Shown piece after piece: positions 8,628 to 17,817 of a stretch of 64,000 nucleotides of DNA. Position 1 is the stretch's first letter. Every line of letters begins with the position of its first letter. The stretch comes from an uncultured Bacteroidia bacterium (GTDB lineage: Bacteria; Bacteroidota; Bacteroidia; Bacteroidales; F082): NCBI GenBank assembly GCA_902802535.1, contig CADCML010000012.1:1-64000 (forward strand), written 5' to 3'. The notes below the pieces were generated by a model. It did no database searches. It was given only the letters and a program-made list of their open reading frames with translations, and was not told where the DNA came from. Position numbers and translations under genes: made by a program.

Positions 8628-8661
8628 AAAAAATGCGTCATATTATGGCGCATTTTTTTTG
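8628..8661 (+). terminator. Rho-independent terminator after ilvE
   Basis: AAAAAATGCG (8628-8637) pairs with CGCATTTTTT (8650-8659), with a 12-base loop and a T run. Confidence 0.7.
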
Positions 8662-8670
8662 ATAATGTGT

Positions 8671-8678
8671 ATTTTTGT
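8671..8678 (+). promoter_or_regulatory. Promoter -7 box TATTTTTG of the Omp28-like gene
   Basis: It fits TAnnTTTG, lies just after the ilvE terminator and 33 bp before the ATG at 8712. Confidence 0.55.
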
Positions 8679-8711
8679 AGCGAAAATATTAATCAACTAA
8701 ATCATACTACG

Positions 8712-10754
8712 ATGAAAAGAATTACCTTTGCCTTAATGGCTATGCTGGTCTTCTCCTTTTCGCTGAAAGCCCAGCAGTTTGTCTCGACGGAGCCTTCCAA
8801 CAGAAATGTCATCCTCGAAGAGTTTACTGGCCGTAACTGCCAGTATTGTCCTGACGGTCACGCGATTGCCAATCAAATCGCTGCAGCTAATCCTGGTAGG
8901 TTTTGGGCGGTCAACGTCCATGCGGGAAGTTACGCTCCTACAAGTTATCCCAACTTCAACATTCCAGAATCATCTACCATTCTTGGTGGTTTCAACGTGT
9001 CTGGATTCCCTTCAGGCGTGGTCAATCGTTCTACCCCTTCCGGTCAAGGCCGTAACGTTTGGACAAACCTCACCAACCAACAGCTGAACCAAGCCTCTGA
9101 GTGCAATGTCGGCGGTATGGTGATTGTCAATCCCGATACGCGTATGGCAACCATTACCGTTGAAGTGTATTATACGGCCAACAGCTCGGCTGACGAGAAC
9201 TACCTGACCGTGGCCATGCTTCAAGACAGCATTCTCGGCTCCCAGTCGGGTGGTGCTACATACAATCCTGGGCAGATGATCAATGGCCAGTATGTCCACA
9301 TGCACATCCTTCGCGACATCATCCAATCGAGTGCTTGGGGCGAGGCCATTTCTCCCACCACGCAAGGCACTTTGATTACCCGTACTTACGAATACGAGAT
9401 TCCCGAGATTATCGGTAGCCCCAACGGTGTCGCGGTTGACCTCAACAACATTTCTTTCCTTGCTTGGGTTTCGGAGCGTTTCCAAGGTACACCCACCCGT
9501 CCCATCCTGACGGGTTGTGAACTCGACATGATGCAAGGCTCGAACGAACCGATTTATCCGGCTGTCATGGGCGTTTCGCAAAACGGAACGACTTGCTCAC
9601 ACACAAAAGATATTGAAGTGAGCATCCAAAACATTGGTATGGAAACCTTAACCTCGATGACGGTTGTCGCCGAGCTGGAAGGCACGACCTATACCGTTAA
9701 CTGGGAAGGCGAACTGCCGAGGTTTGACGTTGAGAAGATGGTTATTCCCATGGAAGTTTCCTTTGGCACCCATCCTGTGACAATCACGGTCACCGAAGCC
9801 AATGGCGTGTCTCAGTCGCATAGCGGTAGCGGCAATGTCACCTGCATGGAATGGCAAGATCTTGAGATTGAAGGCGAAGAGGAAGAGCTGAGGATTGAAA
9901 TCATGCAGGACAAGTTCGGCAATCATATCACATGGAATATCACGGGTTCCGACGGCTCCGTTTTGGGCTCAGGCGGACCTTACACCATGTTGGCTGCTGG
10001 TGCGGGAACGCAAATGCACTTGGAGTATGTCACCGTTCCTGCCAATGAATGTGTCAAGTTCACCATCCATGACGAGATGGGCAACGGCATTTGCTGCTCA
10101 TACGGTCACGGCTATTACATTGTCAAGGATAGCCAAGGCAATGTGATCTTCGGTGATGAGAATGACGGTGAGTTTGGTGAGGAGGCCTCGCATCTGGTGT
10201 CTGTCAAGAATCCTATGGCGCAAGTGCAAATCGGTGGAACCGACGTCAGCAATGTGGACTACAACCACGCTGACTTTGCCGCCCATTTGGATTATGAAGG
10301 CTATCCCGACGAGGTGGGCTTTGAATGCCGCAAGGTGACCAGCTCCGAACCGATGATTGTCGTGGGCTTCCTCAACGAATTCCGCAATATTCTCGGCTAT
10401 ACCGACGACCTTGAAATGTCGACCCTCTATGTGGTGAGGGCCTACGCCATTGTCAATGGTGTTACTTTCTATGGTGCCGAAACCACTTTCCAAACTTGGA
10501 TGGAAGGTGTCAACGAACTCGAACAGAGCCTGAAGGTCTATCCTAACCCGACTGCCCACATGCTGAACGTCGAAGGCGAAGGCATGGTTAGCCTCGAGGT
10601 TTATAATACTGTCGGCCAGCGCGTGATGATGCAGCAAGTTGATGGCAACGCGGTGCAACTCAACACCGAGAGCCTGAACAACGGCATGTATTTCATCCGC
10701 ATTCATGCCAACGACGGTTCCGTGCTGAACCGTACCTTCTCGGTGGCCCGCTAA
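8712..10754 (+). CDS. T9SS-secreted Omp28-related protein with thioredoxin-like domain
   Basis: The ATG at 8712 starts a Sec signal peptide (KRITFALMAMLVFSFSLKAQ), giving 680 residues. The N-terminal domain (about 35-230) opens with VILEEFTGRNCQYCPDGH, the thioredoxin-like pattern of Omp28-related proteins with a CxxC pair. The middle contains beta-rich segments. The C-terminus has a T9SS type A sorting domain: YPNPTAHMLNVEGEG, then VYNTVGQRV and GMYFIRI. The product should cross the outer membrane by the type IX system and be attached to the surface or released. The CxxC may be redox-active or structural. An upstream in-frame extension (from 8538) is antisense-like overlap with ilvE and is rejected. 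Confidence 0.88.
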   Translation: MKRITFALMAMLVFSFSLKAQQFVSTEPSNRNVILEEFTGRNCQYCPDGHAIANQIAAANPGRFWAVNVHAGSYAPTSYPNFNIPESSTILGGFNVSGFPSGVVNRSTPSGQGRNVWTNLTNQQLNQASECNVGGMVIVNPDTRMATITVEVYYTANSSADENYLTVAMLQDSILGSQSGGATYNPGQMINGQYVHMHILRDIIQSSAWGEAISPTTQGTLITRTYEYEIPEIIGSPNGVAVDLNNISFLAWVSERFQGTPTRPILTGCELDMMQGSNEPIYPAVMGVSQNGTTCSHTKDIEVSIQNIGMETLTSMTVVAELEGTTYTVNWEGELPRFDVEKMVIPMEVSFGTHPVTITVTEANGVSQSHSGSGNVTCMEWQDLEIEGEEEELRIEIMQDKFGNHITWNITGSDGSVLGSGGPYTMLAAGAGTQMHLEYVTVPANECVKFTIHDEMGNGICCSYGHGYYIVKDSQGNVIFGDENDGEFGEEASHLVSVKNPMAQVQIGGTDVSNVDYNHADFAAHLDYEGYPDEVGFECRKVTSSEPMIVVGFLNEFRNILGYTDDLEMSTLYVVRAYAIVNGVTFYGAETTFQTWMEGVNELEQSLKVYPNPTAHMLNVEGEGMVSLEVYNTVGQRVMMQQVDGNAVQLNTESLNNGMYFIRIHANDGSVLNRTFSVAR

Positions 10755-10774
10755 TCGGCCAACCGACTGAAACT

Positions 10775-10806
10775 GAAAAGCCATCTCGATTGAGGTGGCT
10801 TTTTTC
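10775..10806. terminator. Terminator after the Omp28-like gene
   Basis: AAAAGCCATCTC pairs with GAGGTGGCTTTT (one G-T pair) around a 4-base loop, followed by a T run. It lies between convergent genes and could serve both. Confidence 0.75.
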
Positions 10807-10811
10807 GTATG

Positions 10812-10887
10812 TCATTGCGAGCTGAGCAAAGCAATTCAGAAGGCATGTGTGTGGCTCCCCCTTTGCAAAGGGGGTAGGGGGGATTAA
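10812..10887. repeat. Two short intergenic repeat types between convergent genes
   Basis: The block holds a GTCATTGCGAG...GCAATTC element (about 10812-10840), repeated in related form at 40274-40305, and a palindrome CCCCCTTTGCAAAGGGGG (10857-10874) followed by TAGGGGGGATTAAA at the end of pyrF. A variant of the second occurs at 45767-45797, also directly at a gene 3' end. These look like dispersed intergenic palindromes of unknown role. Confidence 0.6.
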
Positions 10888-11711
10888 ATCACCCCTCTCT
10901 CCTTCAGCAACTCACTCATCTGCACTTGCAACTTCTTCGCTTCCTCACCAGCACGAACAGCAAAATCACTGCCATTCGAAGCATAAATAATCCCTCGTGA
11001 CGAGTTGACGAGCAATCCACATGCATCATTCAAGCCGTTATGTGCCACGGCCTGTAAGTCGCCGCCTTGGGCACCTACACCTGGCACAAGGAAGAAATAG
11101 TCGGGCAACATTTTGCGGATTTCTCCCAATTCCTCGGGATGCGTGGCACCGACTACGAACATCATTTGCTCAGAAGTAGCCCAAGTGGTGGCGGTTTGTA
11201 GCACTTGTTGGTGCAGCATCCGCTCACCGACATTCAGGTATTGGAAATCCTGAGAGCCTTTGTTAGAAGTCAAGGCCAGTAAGATAACCCATTTGTCCTC
11301 GAAGTTGAGGAAAGGCTCCACGGAGTCCTTGCCCATGTAGGGTGCCACGGTCAGGGCGTCGGCTTTCAGGGTGTTGAAGAAAGCCTTGGCGTAGTTGGCA
11401 GAGGTGTTCCCGATGTCGCCGCGCTTGGCATCCGCGATGATGAAAATCTCGGGGAAGTTGACTTTGATGTACTGGATGGTGCGTTCCAGACTTTGCCAGC
11501 CCTTGGCGCCATAGACCTCGTAGAAGGCCGTGTTGGGCTTGTAAGCCACAGCGTAAGGCGCGGTGTGGTTGATAATCTGCTTGTTGAATTCAAAAACAGG
11601 GTCGTCCATAGCCAACAATTCCTGCGGAATCTTGTTGATGTCAGTGTCCAACCCGACACAAAGGAACGACTGCTTTTTCTTGATTTGCTCGAATAACTGG
11701 TGTTTGTTCAT
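10884..11711 (-). CDS. pyrF: Orotidine 5'-phosphate decarboxylase
   Basis: PyrF makes UMP from OMP, the last step of de novo pyrimidine synthesis. The 275-residue protein is the longer, group-2 type (Pfam OMPdecase). It has the N-terminal FLCVGLDTD, the catalytic [10 protein letters not shown] motif, and the phosphate-binding VPGVGAQGG near the C-terminus. It appears to be the last gene of the minus-strand run purM, two lipoproteins, prfA, pyrF, but is separated from prfA by a 154-bp structured repeat array. Confidence 0.95.
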   Translation of the reverse strand: MNKHQLFEQIKKKQSFLCVGLDTDINKIPQELLAMDDPVFEFNKQIINHTAPYAVAYKPNTAFYEVYGAKGWQSLERTIQYIKVNFPEIFIIADAKRGDIGNTSANYAKAFFNTLKADALTVAPYMGKDSVEPFLNFEDKWVILLALTSNKGSQDFQYLNVGERMLHQQVLQTATTWATSEQMMFVVGATHPEELGEIRKMLPDYFFLVPGVGAQGGDLQAVAHNGLNDACGLLVNSSRGIIYASNGSDFAVRAGEEAKKLQVQMSELLKERGVI

Positions 11712-11725
11712 ATTGGTGTTTTTTT

Positions 11726-11862
11726 GTCACAAAACCTACAAAACCTTCAAAACATTGAATTGTGTAGTGCGGCTTGCCCAACCGGGCAGCCGCTGGAAGC
11801 CGCCGGTTGGCGGGCTTCCCCAACTATGAAATAAGGTTTTGTTCGTTTTGTCGGTTTTGTGA
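11726..11862. repeat. Nested inverted-repeat array between prfA and pyrF
   Basis: The left side (11726-11750) has tandem units around CACAAAACCT; the right side (11834-11862) has the inverse, AAGGTTTTG/TTCGTTTTG/TCGGTTTTG. Between them a GC-rich hairpin spans about 11770-11819 (GCCCAACCGG against CCGGTTGGCGGGC). The whole intergenic space can fold as one long cruciform or RNA hairpin. Architecture matches the arrays at 15159, 23401, 28092, 40522 and 55337, but with a different repeated word. Confidence 0.75.
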
Positions 11863-11865
11863 ATA

Positions 11866-12972
11866 TCATGATTCAATGTTTTCTTTCAGTCTTTCAGCGT
11901 TTTCCGCCATTTGCAAGCGGTTGATAATCTCATCCAAGTCACCATCCATGACGGCAGCAAGGTTATAGACCGTCAGACCTTCCACACGGTGGTCGGTGAC
12001 GCGGCCTTGGGGATAGTTGTAAGTGCGAATCTTGGCCGAACGGTCTCCCGTGGAGACCATGGTCTTGCGTTTGGCGGAGATGTCGCTGATGTATTTCTGG
12101 TACTCCATGTCGTAGATGCGCGTGCGCAGGCGCGACAAGGCGCGTTCTCTGTTCTTGGGTTGGTCGCGGGTCTCGGTACACTCGATGAGGATTTCCTGCA
12201 TCTCGCCCGTGTTGGGGTTCTTCCACATATAGCGCAGGCGTACTCCTGACTCCACTTTGTTCACATTCTGTCCACCCGCACCCGATGAGCGGAAGGTGTC
12301 CCACTTGATTTCGCCCTCGTTGATTTCCACATCAAACTCCTCGGCTTCGGGTAGCACCGCCACCGAAGCGGCAGAGGTATGGATGCGGCCTTGAGCCTCA
12401 GTCTTGGGAACACGCTGCACTCGGTGTACACCCGATTCGAACTTCATGATGCCGTAGCAACCATTGCCCGTAACGGTGAAATCGATTTCCTTGTAACCGC
12501 CGCTCGCGCCTTCGCTGACACTGGTGACTTCAACTTTCCAGCCTTTGGTTTCGCAGAATTTGGAATACATGCGGAACAAATCGCCGGCAAAGAGGCAGGC
12601 CTCATCGCCACCCGTGCCCGCACGGATTTCCATAACGGCGTTTTTGCTGTCTTGTGGATCCTTGGGAATCATCATCACGCGGATGTCCTGCTCCAGCTGC
12701 TCTATGCGTGTTTGGGCGGTGTCCAACTCCTCTTGGGCCATCTTGCGCATTTCCTCATCTTTCTCGGTAACAAGGATTTCGCGGGCTTCTTCTATGTTGG
12801 CTTTCAGGGTTTTGTATTCCTTGAAGGCCATGACGATAGGCTCCAAGTCCTTATAGTCCTTGTTGAGCTTCACGAACTTCTTCATGTCGGAAGCCACGGC
12901 GGGGTCGGCGAGCTGTTCGCCCATTTCTTCCCAGCGGTGCTTTATCGTTTCGAGTTTTTCAATAATGTCCAC
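11866..12972 (-). CDS. prfA: Peptide chain release factor 1
   Basis: RF1 reads stop codons UAA and UAG and triggers peptide release on the ribosome. The 368-residue protein has the catalytic GGQ in RSSGAGGQNVNKVES and a PxT anticodon-mimic tripeptide as PKT in RVPKTEAQGR, which marks RF1 rather than RF2. No internal frameshift is expected or seen. It follows the lipoprotein gene at 12988 after 15 bp and is probably co-transcribed from purM. Confidence 0.95.
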   Translation of the reverse strand: MDIIEKLETIKHRWEEMGEQLADPAVASDMKKFVKLNKDYKDLEPIVMAFKEYKTLKANIEEAREILVTEKDEEMRKMAQEELDTAQTRIEQLEQDIRVMMIPKDPQDSKNAVMEIRAGTGGDEACLFAGDLFRMYSKFCETKGWKVEVTSVSEGASGGYKEIDFTVTGNGCYGIMKFESGVHRVQRVPKTEAQGRIHTSAASVAVLPEAEEFDVEINEGEIKWDTFRSSGAGGQNVNKVESGVRLRYMWKNPNTGEMQEILIECTETRDQPKNRERALSRLRTRIYDMEYQKYISDISAKRKTMVSTGDRSAKIRTYNYPQGRVTDHRVEGLTVYNLAAVMDGDLDEIINRLQMAENAERLKENIES

Positions 12973-12987
12973 GGCGGGTACGGTTTG

Positions 12988-13467
12988 TTATTCCTTTTCT
13001 TTAAACTTGAATTTGTAATCCACGGTCGACTCTATTCGTTCTCCAGTATCTTCATCGGTGACATACACGTCAACCACGCTCGTTTCGGGGTTAGTATCGG
13101 TGTGGATGATATAGGTTTTGCCTGCTTCTGCATTGAAAGAGACCAAATATCTTCCAATAAACCATATGATCTTGTGGTCTCTTTGGTAATGAATAATATC
13201 AATAGTGTGCAGTCCAGGCAAAATCATAAAACGATATTTGCCATCAATAAAAGGGGTCTCTCGTTTAAAGGGAGTATCATCAATTTGTATGATTATAGTG
13301 AATTCTCCTATCTTGGGAGGGTAATTGACTCCTTGAACAATAGCCAAAGAAGTTTTGTCTTTTTTAGGGCCATCATAAGCTTTTATTTTTTGATTTGTAA
13401 AACATGATGGTAAACATAGAAGGATAGTAGTGATGACTATAATGCTAATAAGGGCCTTGGTTTTCAT
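12988..13467 (-). CDS. Small lipoprotein of unknown function, paralogue of its neighbour
   Basis: The product has 159 residues with a lipoprotein signal ending LPSC (about residues 18-21). The mature part starts with KIKAYDGPKKDKTSLAIVQG, then a beta-rich core with LPGLHTIDIIHY and a C-terminal stretch VVDVYVTDEDTGERI. The adjacent gene at 13473 encodes the same motif order (YDGPERDEASIAIVKG, LLPGIHTIEFHHY, IVDVFVTDANSGKRV), so the pair arose by tandem duplication and then diverged. I do not recognise a named family. Codon use is more AT-rich than purM and prfA, which suggests an insertion into that operon. Confidence 0.8.
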   Translation of the reverse strand: MKTKALISIIVITTILLCLPSCFTNQKIKAYDGPKKDKTSLAIVQGVNYPPKIGEFTIIIQIDDTPFKRETPFIDGKYRFMILPGLHTIDIIHYQRDHKIIWFIGRYLVSFNAEAGKTYIIHTDTNPETSVVDVYVTDEDTGERIESTVDYKFKFKEKE

Positions 13468-13472
13468 AGTGG

Positions 13473-13976
13473 TTATTCTTTTTCTTTCAAGACGTATCTA
13501 TATTTCACGGTTGACGCAACCCGTTTTCCGCTATTGGCATCGGTGACGAATACGTCAACAATACCTGTTTTAAGGTTTGTCTCCGCATTGATGATATAGG
13601 TTCTCCCTGCTTCAGCATCGACAGTAACTATATATCTTCCTAGACATTTTCCAAAGATACCAAATGTGTCGTCATTTATGTAATGATGGAATTCTATAGT
13701 GTGTATTCCTGGCAAGAGGTCACAACGCTTTGGGGTTCGTACTCCGAACCTTCCGCTTAAAACGGAAATGGAGTCAATTCGGTTGATAAACGTATACTCC
13801 TCTTGTTTATTAGATATATGGTATTTTCCAGGTGGGTCAATTCCTTTGACAATGGCTATCGAAGCTTCATCTCGTTCAGGTCCATCATAAACTCTTGCTA
13901 TTTTGTGATAGGGCTTACAGGAAAAAAGCCCAAATAGAAGAAAAATGATGGCAATGATAAGAGTTTTAAATTTCAT
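13473..13976 (-). CDS. Small lipoprotein of unknown function, tandem paralogue
   Basis: The start at 13976 (MKFKTLIIAII) gives 167 residues and a lipoprotein signal ending LFSC; an in-frame ATG nine codons upstream overlaps the purM end and is less likely. It shares the motif order of the 12988 gene (YDGPERDEASIAIVKG, LPGIHTIEFHHY, TYIINAETN, VFVTDANSGKR). It lies 4 bp after the purM stop and 5 bp before the next gene, so the four genes form a tight operon. Function unknown. Confidence 0.8.
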   Translation of the reverse strand: MKFKTLIIAIIFLLFGLFSCKPYHKIARVYDGPERDEASIAIVKGIDPPGKYHISNKQEEYTFINRIDSISVLSGRFGVRTPKRCDLLPGIHTIEFHHYINDDTFGIFGKCLGRYIVTVDAEAGRTYIINAETNLKTGIVDVFVTDANSGKRVASTVKYRYVLKEKE

Positions 13977-13980
13977 AGCA

Positions 13981-15144
13981 TTAATACTCAAATGTTCCAA
14001 ATTCGCTTTTGATAGTCAGTTGTTTCGTATCCGAAGCCTCCACGTGCCCAACAATTTGGCTCTCGATGTTGAACTCTTTTGCAATAGCAATCATTTCATT
14101 AGCAGCCTTTTCGTTGGTGTAAATCTCCAAACGGTGGCCCATATTGAATACCTTGTACATCTCGTGCCAGTCGGTGCCCGAGGCGGCTTGGATCATCTTG
14201 AACAAAGGCGGCAACGCCAGCATATTGTCTTTCACAATGTGCAGCTTGTCAACGAAATGCAGCACTTTGGTTTGGGCACCGCCGCTGCAATGGATGATGC
14301 CGTGGATTTGTTTGCGGAATTCCTTCAGAATCGGAATCATCAGCGGGGCGTAGGTGCGGGTGGGCGAGAGGATGAGTTTGCCTACATCCACGCCTGGGAC
14401 TTCGGTCGGGTCGGTGAGTTTGTGCGGGCCAGAATAGACCAAGCTTTCAGGGATGCTATGGTCGTAACTCTCATCGTATTTCTCTGCCAAATAATGGTTT
14501 AGCATATCGTGGCGCGCTGAGGTGAGGCCGTTGCTGCCCATGCCGCCGTTGTAACTGTCCTCGTAGGTGGCTTGTCCGTAAGAGGCGAAGGCCACAATGA
14601 CATCATTCGGTTGTATGTTGTTCTCAATCACTTCGTCGCGGCGGATGCGTGTCGTCACGGTGCTGTCGACGATGACGGTGCGCACCAAGTCGCCCACGTC
14701 GGCGGTTTCGCCTCCGGTGAGGTAGATGCCGATGCCCAAGTCGCGGAGTTTCTGCAAGAAATGCTCCGTGCCGTTAATCAAGGCGGAAATCACCTCGCCT
14801 GGAATCAGGCTCTTGTTGCGCCCGATGGTGGAGGAGAGGAGCATATTGTCAGTTGCGCCCACGCAGATGAGGTCGTCGGTGTTCATCACCACGGCGTCTT
14901 GCGCCACGCCTTCCCACACGCTCATGTCGCCGGTTTCTTTCCAATAGAGGTAGGCGAGCGAGGATTTCGTTCCCGCACCGTCAGCGTGCATGATGTTGCA
15001 ATATTCAGGGTCGCCGCCGAGGATGTCGGGGATGATTTTGCAGAAAGCGTTGGGATACAAGCCTTTATCGAGGTTCTTGATGGCGTTGTGGATGTCTTCC
15101 TTTTCGGCGGAAACGCCGCGCAGTGAGTATCTTTGTTGTTCCAT
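13981..15144 (-). CDS. purM: Phosphoribosylformylglycinamidine cyclo-ligase (AIR synthetase)
   Basis: PurM closes the imidazole ring of AIR using ATP in purine synthesis. The 387-residue protein fits the Bacteroidetes PurM type: MHADGAGTKSSLAYLY early, then DLICVGATDNMLLSSTIGRN, a glycine-rich GIYLTGGETADVGDLVRT, and IHGIIHCSGGAQTKVLHF. The first gene of the run purM, two lipoproteins, prfA, pyrF; an inverted-repeat array separates it from the PorE-like gene upstream. Confidence 0.93.
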   Translation of the reverse strand: MEQQRYSLRGVSAEKEDIHNAIKNLDKGLYPNAFCKIIPDILGGDPEYCNIMHADGAGTKSSLAYLYWKETGDMSVWEGVAQDAVVMNTDDLICVGATDNMLLSSTIGRNKSLIPGEVISALINGTEHFLQKLRDLGIGIYLTGGETADVGDLVRTVIVDSTVTTRIRRDEVIENNIQPNDVIVAFASYGQATYEDSYNGGMGSNGLTSARHDMLNHYLAEKYDESYDHSIPESLVYSGPHKLTDPTEVPGVDVGKLILSPTRTYAPLMIPILKEFRKQIHGIIHCSGGAQTKVLHFVDKLHIVKDNMLALPPLFKMIQAASGTDWHEMYKVFNMGHRLEIYTNEKAANEMIAIAKEFNIESQIVGHVEASDTKQLTIKSEFGTFEY

Positions 15145-15158
15145 TTCCTTCTTTTTTA

Positions 15159-15254
15159 CTATGGCTTATGGCTGATGGCCGATGGCAGCTTTTACTAATG
15201 TTGAAGCTACAACTTCTGTTAAAGCAGCCATAGGCCATAGGCTATTGGCCATAG
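15159..15254. repeat. Heptamer inverted-repeat array upstream of purM
   Basis: Left arm 15159-15189 is four tandem heptamers ending in ATGGC/ATGGC-like words (CTATGGC TTATGGC TGATGGC CGATGGC). Right arm 15224-15254 is the inverted series. Arms are both 31 bp and largely complementary, with a 34-base loop. The right arm abuts the stop codon of the PorE-like gene. Confidence 0.8.
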
Positions 15255-17668
15255 TTATTTGAACTTTAACTTTTTATCCTTTGTATCAAACTCGAAGTTG
15301 CCGAGCTGCTTCATGTTCTTTTGTCCGATGACCCATTGCTCAAGCATCTTGCTGACGACTTTACATTCGACATTGAAAAGCGAGCGACCGGCAATTCTCA
15401 CCTCTTTGATAACGCAAATCGCACCGTTTTCGATGCCGCCTGTGGTGAGGATTTTGTCCACGTCACCCTTGAAGTCGTCGGCGGAGAGGCGACCGTCTTT
15501 CAGCAACTCCAAGGCACGGCTTTCCGACACACAGAAATCGGCGTTTTGGCTGTAGGTGAAGGGTTCCTTGTAACCGTCCACGGTGGCGAAGAAGGTGAAA
15601 TATCCTTTTTGGGTGACGTTGAACATTTCGCTCTGGTCTTCTTGTGGGTTGATGGCGATGTTGACGGTGCCGCCTTCGTTAATGTGCTCGCGGGGCACGT
15701 AGTCCTTGCTCAAAATACGGAACTCGGTGCGGCGGTTCATCTGGTGCGCGGCTTCCTTTATTTCGTTGTTGGGCAATGAATTGATGAAGTCCTCAGTGAG
15801 CCTCGTTCCAGCTTTGAACGTGTAACCCTTCACGGTGATGTCGTTTTGGAGGGTGCGCGGTACACGCTCACCATAGCCTTTGGCCGTGAGTCGCATCGGG
15901 TCTATACCTCTGATAATCAAGTAATCGACGACGCTTTGGGCACGTTTCTGCGACAGGATGTCGTTGTGCTCGTCGGTGTCGCGCAAGTCGGTGTGCGAAG
16001 CCAATTCAATCGTGATGGTCGGGTTGACTTGCAGGGTCTCAATCAGGCCTTGCAGCGAGTCCTCAAACTGTGGCTTCAGGTCCCATTTGCCCAAATCATA
16101 GAGAATGTCGGGCAGCATGATGGGCTCTTGTGGGATGGGTTCGATGTCGTATTCTTTCTCAATGTCCTTGCTGAATTCCAAGCCGATAGTGGTTTCTTGC
16201 GCGGTCAGGGTGAAGTAGTTGTCCTTGTCGATGGTGATATCGTAGGTAGTGTTCATGTTCATTTGGCTCTCGCTGAAGTTGAAGTAGCCTTTCTCGTTGG
16301 TTCGGGTCATGTTGCTCGAACCGTCGCTACCCACCATGCGTACCGAGGCGTTGCTGACATATTGCTTGGTCTTGGCGTCCTTAACGGTGCCCGAGAAGGT
16401 GAACAGGATAGGCGGCTCTTCAAAATAATAGATGTTGTCCAAACCACGACCGTTGCCACGGCTTGACGAGATGAAGCCGCGCTCCTCGGTGGGGTGGAAC
16501 ATGATGGCGAAGTCGTCGCCCGTCGAGTTGATGGGATATTTCAGGTTGCGGGGCTCACCCCATTCGCCTGCGGTGTCCATGGAGGTGACGAAAATGTCCA
16601 AGCCGCCCATGCCACCGTGACCGTCGGAGGCGAAATAGAGCACGGTGTCGTATCTCAGGAACGGGAACACCTCGTTGCCGGCAGTGTTGATTTTCTCGCC
16701 GAGATTGAAGGGGTGCTTGAAAGATTCCGAGACATTGTCGCGCATGGCAATCCAGATGTCGTTGCCGCCGAAACCACCTTTGCGCTCAGCGGCAAAATAC
16801 ATGATGAGCTCGTCGCTCGAAAGGGTGGGGTGACCGACGATGTCCAAAGTGTCGACGCCGGCTATCTCTACGGGATGGGCCTCTGAGAAGGCACCGCCGC
16901 TCTTGCCCGCCACCATGATCTGGCAACCGTTTTTGCGGTGGGCACCATTTTGGCAGCGGGTGAAGTAAAGCTTCGAATATTTCGAGTTCATGAAAGGCGT
17001 GCCTTCGCTGGCTTCGGTGTTGATGTTTTCGCTTTCATCGGCCAAGACAGGGGTGCTCCAGTCGCCCTTGCGGTCTTGTTTCGAAGTGAAGAAATCGGCA
17101 AATTCTTGTCCAGTGATGCCGTCTTTTTCCTTGCCCGTGGCGGCATCGCGGTTGGAGGTGAAGATAATTTCGTTGTAGTTGTTGTTGAGCCAAGTGGCGC
17201 AATAGTCGTTGTCCCGGGAGGAATTCACTTTCTTCAGCTCGGTGAGTTGGTATTTCGACGGGTTCTCCATCCATTCCTCAATCATCCGCGTGGTTTCCGC
17301 GCCCAACGGCCCTCGTGGGTCTTCGGGCACTTTTTCAGCATAAATCTCATACATCTCGATGGCGTCCTTGAATTTCTCATTCATCTTGTAGGTGTCGGCT
17401 AAATAGAGATATACCTCGGGATGGGTGTTGGGGTATTCGGTTTTCAGCAGGCGCTTGTAGAAAGGCTCGGCACGTTTGGTGAGGCCGATAAGTCGGTAGC
17501 ACTCACCCATTTGGAAGCTGATGCGGTTGCGCTCGTCCTTGTTGCGGCGCACCTTGCGGTAGGCTTTCTTGTAGCGGTCGGCGGCCTCGGTGTATTGTTT
17601 CCGCCCGAAGGCTAAGTGAAGATGAACAGGGCCGACATGATGATTAGGAGGTATCTTTTCATAGACAT
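15255..17668 (-). pseudogene. PorE-like OmpA-family protein with C-terminal retropepsin-like domain; signal peptide out of frame
   Basis: PorE-like proteins are periplasmic lipoproteins that link the type IX secretion machine to peptidoglycan. The open frame (15255 to about 17612) encodes TPR-like repeats, a PD40/WD40 propeller (about 100-400), a carboxypeptidase-regulatory-like domain (GTVKDAKTKQYVSNASVRMVG), and an OmpA domain (IELASHTDLRDTDEHN...RAQSVVDYL). The last ~130 residues resemble a retroviral-type aspartic protease (RALELLKDGRLSADDFKG, WVIGQKNMKQLGNFEFD), but the expected DTG/DSG catalytic triad is absent. A signal peptide (MSMKRYLLIIMSALFIFT, from 17668) is encoded just upstream in another frame and ends at a TAG (17612-17614). 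The lipobox region between the two is missing, so a small deletion or assembly error is likely. Confidence 0.75.
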
Positions 17669-17713
17669 AAATTCTCTTTTTGCAAACGCGGGAATGGCGT
17701 TTTTATTATTGGG

Positions 17714-17721
17714 CAAAAGTA
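17714..17721 (-). promoter_or_regulatory. Promoter -7 box TACTTTTG (minus strand) of the PorE-like gene
   Basis: CAAAAGTA on the plus strand reads TACTTTTG on the minus strand, 45 bp before the presumed start at 17668. Confidence 0.55.
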
Positions 17722-17755
17722 CAATAATTCCGTGAAATGAAACAGGAATTGGCCA

Positions 17756-17786
17756 CAAAAAAATCCCGCCGTCACCAGCGGGATTT
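17756..17786 (-). terminator. Terminator after secDF
   Basis: AAATCCCGC (17761-17769) pairs with GCGGGATTT (17778-17786) around 8 bases; on the minus strand the stem is followed by a T run. Confidence 0.8.
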
Positions 17787-17817
17787 CTTGCAAGCAGTTT
17801 AGAAGGTTAATATTGGA

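Noticed and set aside
12379-13407. 342-codon plus-strand frame
   Set aside because: Antisense shadow of prfA and the lipoprotein gene; no domain and no start signal.
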